NCBI GenBank assembly: GCA_963769665.1
Contig: CAVYMQ010000003.1
Span: 1,488,001-1,552,000 of the forward strand
DNA from: JACCTU01 sp963769665
GTDB taxonomy: Bacteria > Actinomycetota > Thermoleophilia > Gaiellales > Gaiellaceae
Direction of reading: 5' to 3'
Length of the DNA: 64,000 nt
Notes under the pieces: generated by a model
The model's input: the letters and a program-made list of their open reading frames with translations, nothing else
What the model was told of the DNA's origin: nothing
The model's database searches: none
Position numbers and translations under genes: made by a program
In this document: positions 58,576 to 64,000 of the stretch, piece by piece
How the letters are laid out: each line of letters opens with the position of its first letter
Position numbering within the stretch: position 1 is the stretch's first letter

Positions 58576-61244
58576 CGAAGCTGATCGAGGTTGCGCTGCC
58601 GATCGAGGCCATTAGCGCCGCGTGTCGTCGGGAGAAAGAGAGGAAGACAGGGACGATCCGAAACGTCCACAAGTGGTTCGCTCCTATGCCTGGCCCGGCC
58701 TGGCGTGCGCTTCTGTTCGCCGCGCTCGTCGACGATCCCGGCGACGACGAAACCCGGCAGAAGTTGCTCGACCTGATCGTGAAGCTGGTCCCGCCGGACG
58801 GCGGACCGCCATCCGCGGAAGCGCTTGCCGACGCACGAGCGCTGATCGCCGAAGAGATGAACGGCTACCTGCCGACGGTCCTCGATCCGTTCTGTGGGGG
58901 CGGTTCGACCCTCGTCGAGGCGCAACGACTCGGGCTTCCCACAGTAGGTAGCGATCTGAATCCGGTGCCCGCTTTGATTACGCGCGTCCTGACGGAGCTG
59001 GTCCCGATGGTGTCCGGACGCGAACCTCTGGTTGGTGACCCGGCCGAGCTCGGCAAGATCGCGGGAGGGCCGCTCGACGGTTTCCTCGCCGATCTCCGGC
59101 ACTACGGCAAGCGTATTCGTCAGCACGCGCTGGAGCAGATTGGACAGCTCTATCCCGAGTCGCCGGACGGCGCAACCGTGGTCGCTTGGCTGTGGGCTCG
59201 CACCGTGACATGTCCAAATCCAGCGTGCGGAGCAATCTCACCGCTCATTGCGTCGTTCTGGTTGTCGAAGCGCTCCGGCGCCAACGTCTGGATTGAGCCA
59301 ACCGCTTCGCCCGATCGGACGCGAGCTCACATGAAAATTCGCAAAGGAGCATCGGGCAACGTCCCGGCCGGCACCGTCAAGCGAACGGGAGCGCACTGCG
59401 CCGTGTGCTCGACTCCGATTCCGCTGAGTCACGTTCGATCCGAAGGACGTAATGGTCGCTTGGGGCTGCAATTGACGGCAGTTGTGACGGACTCAGGTGG
59501 GGGACGGTCATATCGGGAACCGACGCCGACGGATATGCGGGCCGCCGAAATAGCGCGGCCGGACGATGCCCCGGATGTCCCGATACCCGAGCACGCGCTT
59601 GGATTTCGGGTCCAGCTCTATGGAATGCAAACGTTTGCGGACCTATTCACGAATCGTCAGCTCATCGCGCTTGGGGCATTTGCTGATGCTGTAGCGCTAG
59701 TGCCTGATTGGGTTCGTGAAAACGGCGGGGACGAGATCTATGGAAAGGCGATCACATCGACGTTAGGTCTCTGCGTCGGCAAGCTTGCCCAGTCGAATTC
59801 TTCACAGGCGCGGTGGAACGTCCGCAGCAGTGGTTCCAGTAAGGCGGAGCCGGCTTTTGGCCGTCACACGCTGTCCATGGTGTGGGACTTCGCCGAGACC
59901 AATCCCTTTGGTGAGTCCGTCGGTAGCTGGCTAGGTCAGATCGAATCTGTCTCGGGTGGGCTTCGATCGCTCTCAACTAACGCTCCTCCAAGTCGTGTTG
60001 CGGCAATTGACGCACGGGGCGCAGGCTCCTTGCTCTCGTCTCCCGGGCTCGTCGCCACCGACCCTCCTTACTTCGGACAGATCGGCTACGCAGACTTGTC
60101 CGATTACTTCTATGTCTGGTTGCGACGAAGCCTGCGCGACGTGCTACCTGACTTCTTTGCGACTGTGGCGACACCGAAGCGGACCGAGCTGATCGCCGAG
60201 CCTGCCCGCCACGGCGGCGATCGGAGTGCAGCGACTAATTTTTTCATCGAGGGGTTCACTGAGACGTTTGGAGTGTTAGGCAACGCTTCTCACCCTGATC
60301 TCCCGATGCTGATCGTCTACGCGCATCGGCAAGAGGAGAGCAACGATGGCGGACTGACCGCAACGGCGTGGGACGCGATGCTCTCTGCAATTCTCCAAGC
60401 TGGGCTTCGGATCGCTGGCACCTGGCCGATCCATGGCGCGCGCGAAGCTCGTCAAATCAGTATCGGCACTAACTCGCTGGCTTCCTACGTCGTCCTCGTT
60501 TGTCGGCCGCAGCTTGCCGATGCACAGGTCGGAGACCTGCAGTCGTTCTTGTCGGTGCTCCGAGCTGAACTCCCGAGAGCGATCGAAAAGGTCAAGCAGG
60601 CCGCGATCTCGGCGATCGACCTCGGCCAGGCTGCGATCGGTCCCGGCATGGCAATCTTCTCGCGCTTCGCCTACGTCGTCGACCCAGCGACTGGGAAACG
60701 GATGACCGTTCACCGTGCGCTCGAGCTGATCAACCAGGTACGGGCTGAGGCGATCGACGACTTCGCCGGCGCGCTTTCGCCGGAGACCCGGTGGGCGATG
60801 AACTGGTTTCGGGACTACGGCTTCAACGAAGCTGACTTTGGTCAGGCCGAAAAGCTCTTCACCCAGATGAACACGTCGCTTGACCAGCTCAAGGCCGCTG
60901 GCGTAGCGGACTCGCGACGGGGCAAAGTTAGATTGCTCCGCCGCAACGAACTACCGACCTCCTGGGATCCCGAGGCTGATGGTCGCCGGCTCGAATGGGA
61001 GACGCTACTCCATCTAGTCAAGCGCCACGAGGAGGGCGGCGAGGAAGCTGCGGGCGCGCTGCTGCGGCGTGTGGAGGACGATGCAGAGGCGGTGAACAAC
61101 CTCGCATACTGGCTCGTGGACAAATGCCAGTTCACTCAGGGGCCCGAGGTCCTGGCCTTCGACGACCTGATCACATCATGGCCGAGAATCACTGAGATAG
61201 CCGCACGCGAGGAACAGGGCGAGCCGACGACGCTGCCAGTCTAA
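58572..61244 (+). CDS. DUF1156 (COG1743) adenine-specific DNA methylase (defence)
   Basis: 890-residue methyltransferase of the COG1743 family. The N-terminal DUF1156 is LIEVALPIEAISAACRREKER and NVHKWFAPMP. AdoMet motif I is DPFCGGGST (105-113), followed by TVGSDLNPVP. The catalytic motif IV is TDPPYFGQIGY near 496-506, the DPPY type for N6-adenine. A zinc-ribbon with CPNPACG and CAVCSTP lies at about 217-280. The GTG start 58572 overlaps the helicase stop. With the helicase it may mark self-DNA. The AT content rises in this gene compared with the flanking chromosome. Confidence 0.93.
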   Translation: MTKLIEVALPIEAISAACRREKERKTGTIRNVHKWFAPMPGPAWRALLFAALVDDPGDDETRQKLLDLIVKLVPPDGGPPSAEALADARALIAEEMNGYLPTVLDPFCGGGSTLVEAQRLGLPTVGSDLNPVPALITRVLTELVPMVSGREPLVGDPAELGKIAGGPLDGFLADLRHYGKRIRQHALEQIGQLYPESPDGATVVAWLWARTVTCPNPACGAISPLIASFWLSKRSGANVWIEPTASPDRTRAHMKIRKGASGNVPAGTVKRTGAHCAVCSTPIPLSHVRSEGRNGRLGLQLTAVVTDSGGGRSYREPTPTDMRAAEIARPDDAPDVPIPEHALGFRVQLYGMQTFADLFTNRQLIALGAFADAVALVPDWVRENGGDEIYGKAITSTLGLCVGKLAQSNSSQARWNVRSSGSSKAEPAFGRHTLSMVWDFAETNPFGESVGSWLGQIESVSGGLRSLSTNAPPSRVAAIDARGAGSLLSSPGLVATDPPYFGQIGYADLSDYFYVWLRRSLRDVLPDFFATVATPKRTELIAEPARHGGDRSAATNFFIEGFTETFGVLGNASHPDLPMLIVYAHRQEESNDGGLTATAWDAMLSAILQAGLRIAGTWPIHGAREARQISIGTNSLASYVVLVCRPQLADAQVGDLQSFLSVLRAELPRAIEKVKQAAISAIDLGQAAIGPGMAIFSRFAYVVDPATGKRMTVHRALELINQVRAEAIDDFAGALSPETRWAMNWFRDYGFNEADFGQAEKLFTQMNTSLDQLKAAGVADSRRGKVRLLRRNELPTSWDPEADGRRLEWETLLHLVKRHEEGGEEAAGALLRRVEDDAEAVNNLAYWLVDKCQFTQGPEVLAFDDLITSWPRITEIAAREEQGEPTTLPV

Positions 61245-61289
61245 GCGCGGCGGATGGTACTGGCCGCGGCGTAGCATCAGAGGTGAACT

Positions 61290-62591
61290 ATGGCAATAGA
61301 ACCTTCGGTCATCGAGGAAATTCGTCTCACGAGCTTCAAGAGCTTTCGCGAAGCAGTCCTGCCCGTCGATGCTTTCACCCTGTTGGTCGGCAGGAACGGT
61401 AGCGGCAAGTCGAACGCGCTCGACGGCCTGTGGACGCTGGCGAAACTCGCTACCGGTGAAGACATACGCGACGCCCTCGACGGTGGTCGCGAAGGACCTG
61501 CCGTGCGCGGCGGAGCCATCGGCTGTGCACCGTTCGGCGAACCGTCTTTCGCCCTCGGTTGCTCAGTGAGAACCAGGCGGCAGGTGGTTCACCTCGATGT
61601 GAGAGTCCAGGTCGAGCCTCACGTTCAGGTGATTGAGGAGTGCCTAAGGATCGGCGACAAAGTCGTTCTCACGACGGATCCGCCGGACCCAAACTCAAGC
61701 GACATCGCCGGTCGATGGGACAACCAAAAGCAAGGGCCCAATCCCGCTATTCCCTTCCGCGCAAGCCGTCTGCTCACCTCCCAGGCGACGGCGCGAGTGC
61801 CGGCGACACAATCCGGTCAACGTATCCACCTCGCCGCTGCGCAACTCTTGTCGGCGCTGCGGGCGGTTTTTGTCCTCGACCCAGTGCCGCACCTGATGCG
61901 CCAGTATGTTCCGCGTCGGGACATTCTTCTACGCCGCAGCGCCGACAACATTTCCGCCGCGGTGGCGTCACTCATCGAAGCACCACCGACCAAGAACCTA
62001 CTCCGCGCGGCGCTGATGGATTTGAACGAACAGCAAATCGACGACATCACCATGTCTAGCTCGGAACTCGACGACGTCATGCTCACGCTAACCGAGCGTC
62101 TAAACGGTCATCAGCACCCTGTGCCAGCGCGACTCATGAGCGACGGCTCGCTGCGTTTCCTGGCGATTCTCGTAGCGCTACTTCAGGCCCCGAACACGGA
62201 GACTGCGCCGCAGCCACTCGCCTCGGAAGATGCCATCGGCCAGACGACGCTTGTGATCGAGGAGCTCGAGAATGGCCTTCACGCCTCGCAGGCGGGAAGA
62301 CTGATCGGCCTGATTCGCGACCAGGTCCAAACTCGTCGTGTGCGGGCGCTCGCGACGGCTCACAGCCCGGCCCTGCTCGACGCGCTCACCGGTGACGAGC
62401 ATCGAACGGTTATCGTCTGTCAGCGCGACCGTAACGGACGCAGCACCCTTAGCCGTTTGGTTGATCTCCCCGGCTATACCAACATCGTGGCGGCTGGCGG
62501 CTTGGGGAAGGCAGCGATTTCGGATCGCATTCGTACCACGGAGCAACGCCCTGCGCGCGAACTGCTCGACGAGGTCCTTGGCGCGCGCTGA
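61290..62591 (+). CDS. AAA_21-type ABC/SMC-like ATPase (defence)
   Basis: 433 residues. ATPase head with Walker A LVGRNGSGKSN (32-42), ABC-like signature LMSDGSLRFLAILVALL, Walker B TLVIEELENGLH and the His of LATAHSPALL. It lacks an OLD-type TOPRIM end, so a partner should carry the effector. The gene is spaced 45 bp after the methylase and 1 bp before the PIN gene, the clearest break in an otherwise overlapping operon. It looks like an insertion together with the PIN and RNA-ligase genes. Confidence 0.88.
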   Translation: MAIEPSVIEEIRLTSFKSFREAVLPVDAFTLLVGRNGSGKSNALDGLWTLAKLATGEDIRDALDGGREGPAVRGGAIGCAPFGEPSFALGCSVRTRRQVVHLDVRVQVEPHVQVIEECLRIGDKVVLTTDPPDPNSSDIAGRWDNQKQGPNPAIPFRASRLLTSQATARVPATQSGQRIHLAAAQLLSALRAVFVLDPVPHLMRQYVPRRDILLRRSADNISAAVASLIEAPPTKNLLRAALMDLNEQQIDDITMSSSELDDVMLTLTERLNGHQHPVPARLMSDGSLRFLAILVALLQAPNTETAPQPLASEDAIGQTTLVIEELENGLHASQAGRLIGLIRDQVQTRRVRALATAHSPALLDALTGDEHRTVIVCQRDRNGRSTLSRLVDLPGYTNIVAAGGLGKAAISDRIRTTEQRPARELLDEVLGAR

Positions 62592-62592
62592 G

Positions 62593-63054
62593 GTGGCCGT
62601 TACCTTCATCGATACGTCTGTCCTCTGCGAGCTTCTCCGGGTTCCCGGGAAATGCCAGCAGCACGAAGCCGTCCGCGAAGAATTCGAGCTCCGGATACTA
62701 GAAGGCGAGCGTTTCGTGATCCCGATCACAGCGGTTATCGAGACCGGTAACCACATTGCGCAAGCCGGTGGCGATAGGCGCGCGGCGGCCGACCGCTTCT
62801 GCAAGCTGTTGGCTTCCGCGGCTTCGGGCGAGGCTCCGTTTGTCATTCACCAAGAGAGCTGGGATGAGCCTTTCCTCTCCGACCTGTGTTCGGGAGACGG
62901 AACCGGCCAGCAATTCATCGACTTGGCTGGCAACGGTCAGATGGGCGCAGGCGACGTTGCCATCCTCGTCGAGCGAGACCGGTTCAGGACGCGATCGGCA
63001 TACGGCACAGTCGGCATCTGGACCCTCGAGAACGTGTTGGCAGCATACGCGTGA
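62593..63054 (+). CDS. PIN-domain RNase, probable effector (defence)
   Basis: 153-residue PIN-type protein. Acidic catalytic residues are in place: D7 (TFIDTSVLCELL), E50 (ITAVIETGNHI), D110 (QFIDLA) and D121 (GAGDVAIL), the last two in the usual third and fourth positions. The sequence is not a typical VapC toxin, and no antitoxin gene is adjacent; the upstream ATPase may control it. The GTG start lies 1 bp after the ATPase stop, and the stop overlaps the ligase GTG. Target RNA is unknown. Confidence 0.85.
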   Translation: MAVTFIDTSVLCELLRVPGKCQQHEAVREEFELRILEGERFVIPITAVIETGNHIAQAGGDRRAAADRFCKLLASAASGEAPFVIHQESWDEPFLSDLCSGDGTGQQFIDLAGNGQMGAGDVAILVERDRFRTRSAYGTVGIWTLENVLAAYA

Positions 63055-63725
63055 CGGGTCCGCCCCCTTATCCGCGGATTTCGCATCTTGTGCAGGGCCG
63101 TGGCACCCGGGACGACCGAGTCCTTTCGCGGGAAGATGCGATCGCACTGCTTGCCCAACCGGTGCTCGTTGAGGAGAAGCTCGACGGCGCAAGTGTGGTG
63201 CTGTGGCTTAGCGATGGGCGTGTTGAGTGTGCGCTTCGGTCGGGTCTTGGCGCACAGGATCGCGGACAACAGCTCGGTCCGCTCCGTGCATGGATCGGTG
63301 CGCGGACCGATTCACTCCGTCCGCTTTTGGTCGGGCGCATCCTCTACGCGGAGTGGCTGCTTGTCACGCACGCGGTAGGGTACGACTTGCTGCCGGACTA
63401 CCTCGTTGGCCTCGATGTCTGGAGTCCCGACGCCAAATTCGCGGCGCCGGAAACCCGCAACGAGCTGCTCGCCCGAGCTGGAGTTGCAGCTCCGCCGGAG
63501 CTTTACCGTGGGCCCATCAACAACGTCGAAGCACTTGAAGCGCTGCTCGGCGGTTCGCGCGCGGGTTCGGAGCCGATGGAGGGACTGGTGATACGCGCCC
63601 TAGGTGGGCTCGAGCCCCGGATCGCAAAGCTCTTGCGAGCCGACTTCGCACCAATATCCGATGAGGCATGGCGGCGTGGGCGTCCGCGCAATTTGCTCAG
63701 AGAGCGGGAGCTCTCGTGGCATTGA
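63051..63725 (+). CDS. RNA ligase family protein (defence-linked)
   Basis: 224-residue nucleotidyltransferase of the RNA_ligase (Rnl2/Rnl5-like) family. Adenylation motif I is EEKLDGAS (Lys43), Ia-like ALRSGLG near 61-67, motif III ILYAEWLLVTH (Glu101), IIIa YLVGLDVW, IV EGLVIR (Glu177) and V AKLLRADF (Lys193). These residues are all kept, so it should be active. It has no extra C-terminal domain. Directly overlapping a PIN RNase suggests repair of cleaved RNA, or sealing as an immune-control step (inference). It overlaps the next frame by 10 bp. Confidence 0.9.
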   Translation: MTGPPPYPRISHLVQGRGTRDDRVLSREDAIALLAQPVLVEEKLDGASVVLWLSDGRVECALRSGLGAQDRGQQLGPLRAWIGARTDSLRPLLVGRILYAEWLLVTHAVGYDLLPDYLVGLDVWSPDAKFAAPETRNELLARAGVAAPPELYRGPINNVEALEALLGGSRAGSEPMEGLVIRALGGLEPRIAKLLRADFAPISDEAWRRGRPRNLLRERELSWH

Positions 63726-64000
63726 GCAACCGCGAACGGGTCGGTCGGGCATTTGAGCTCCTGGCAAGAGGCCTCGGGCCATACGTCGAACGACAGATGA
63801 GACTGGCGAGCCGGGCGGGATCCGCGTGGCTGCGCGACTTCGCGCCCGACGCGTCGCTAGATGATCCCTCGTTTCAGCTCCGTGTCATGGCTGACCGGTG
63901 GGACGAGGCGTTCCGGAGTGACCTGACCCGAACTGACCGCAATCTGGTCTTTGAGCTTCGGGATGTTCGCAACCGGTGGGCGCTCAACAAGCCGTTCACC
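63716..64000 (+). CDS. Swt1-HEPN protein, probably DUF499 ATPase (3' end outside window)
   Basis: The first 95 residues are visible. SNRERVGRAFELLARGLGPYVERQM, then LVFELRDVRNRWALNKPFT match the Swt1-HEPN domain found at the start of DUF499 (COG1483) ATPases, which accompany DUF1156 methylases (family knowledge). In most HEPN proteins of this type the last motif reads RNRWAH; here the His position is Leu. It may start at GTG 63716 or TTG 63722. The ATPase part is off the window, so its presence is a prediction. Confidence 0.75.
   Translation, partial: MALSNRERVGRAFELLARGLGPYVERQMRLASRAGSAWLRDFAPDASLDDPSFQLRVMADRWDEAFRSDLTRTDRNLVFELRDVRNRWALNKPFT

Noticed and set aside
61290..63054. PARIS-like (AriA/AriB) pair
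   Set aside because: The ATPase is of similar type, but the partner has PIN catalytic residues instead of the DUF4435/TOPRIM domain of AriB.
62593..63054. VapBC toxin-antitoxin pair
   Set aside because: No small antitoxin gene precedes the PIN gene; the upstream overlapping partner is a 433-residue ATPase.
55072..64000. DISARM or BREX
   Set aside because: The helicase resembles DrmD, but no DrmA/DrmB/DrmC (DUF1998, PLD) and no PglX/PglZ/BrxC genes are seen; the DUF1156 methylase points to another type.
1..64000. tRNA or rRNA genes
   Set aside because: No cloverleaf with a T-loop GTTCRAAT and CCA-type end, and no rRNA-like stretch was noticed; a covariance search could not be run.

Overview
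This is a high-GC window with many GTG starts, many 1-4 bp overlaps between stop and start codons, and several promoters lying so close to the start codon that the mRNA should be leaderless. Together with GTTCACC-type PHO boxes, SigA, HxlR and TetR regulators, the Lhr helicase, Nei2-like glycosylase and a ParA/FtsZ pair, this suggests an actinobacterium. Overall protein flavour points to a deep-branching lineage such as Thermoleophilia, but that placement is inference. No rRNA, tRNA, prophage, IS element or CRISPR array was recognised.

Layout: (1) 1-3.7 kb: the end of a TPR protein, the principal sigma factor, an M20 dipeptidase and an HxlR regulator. (2) 3.8-13.2 kb: a phosphate locus with pstSCAB-phoU, pit with its DUF47 partner, a soluble PhoR-like kinase, two PhoP-like response regulators and a second, secreted PstS. 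Four PHO boxes with 11-bp periodicity sit between the transcription units. (3) 13-31 kb: housekeeping and repair genes: amidohydrolase, VOC proteins, acyl-CoA dehydrogenase, LigD-type polymerase, FAD oxidoreductase, OsmC, NUDIX, two DNA glycosylases, Lhr helicase, and a CarH-like B12 photoreceptor regulator whose Rossmann segment is scrambled by two compensating frameshifts. (4) 31-38 kb: ParA overlapping an FtsZ with a long disordered N-terminus, a flippase-like protein, gamma-glutamyltransferase, a NERD protein, and two tandem copies of a ~113-nt unit that look like paralogous small RNA genes. (5) 38-55 kb: MMPL exporter, aminotransferase/FAH operon, cyclic-nucleotide-binding protein, an 18-residue-repeat membrane protein, DHA2 exporter, ferritin-like protein, a large cyclase/ATPase signal protein and a TetR/VOC pair.

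(6) 55.07-64 kb: a compact operon with more relaxed base composition, which reads as a defence island. It encodes an SNF2 helicase with a C-terminal DUF3883-like domain, a DUF1156 (COG1743) adenine methylase, an AAA_21-type ATPase, a PIN-domain nuclease, an RNA ligase, and the start of a Swt1-HEPN protein of the kind that usually continues into a DUF499 ATPase. Helicase + DUF1156 + DUF499 is a known type of arrangement. The ATPase-PIN-RNA ligase module placed inside it is the most promising candidate for something undescribed: an RNA-cutting and RNA-sealing step coupled to a DNA-modifying helicase system.

Two 96-bp copies of a double-hairpin element (89% identical, 16.5 kb apart), each starting at the stop codon of a minus-strand gene, are a further unexplained feature.
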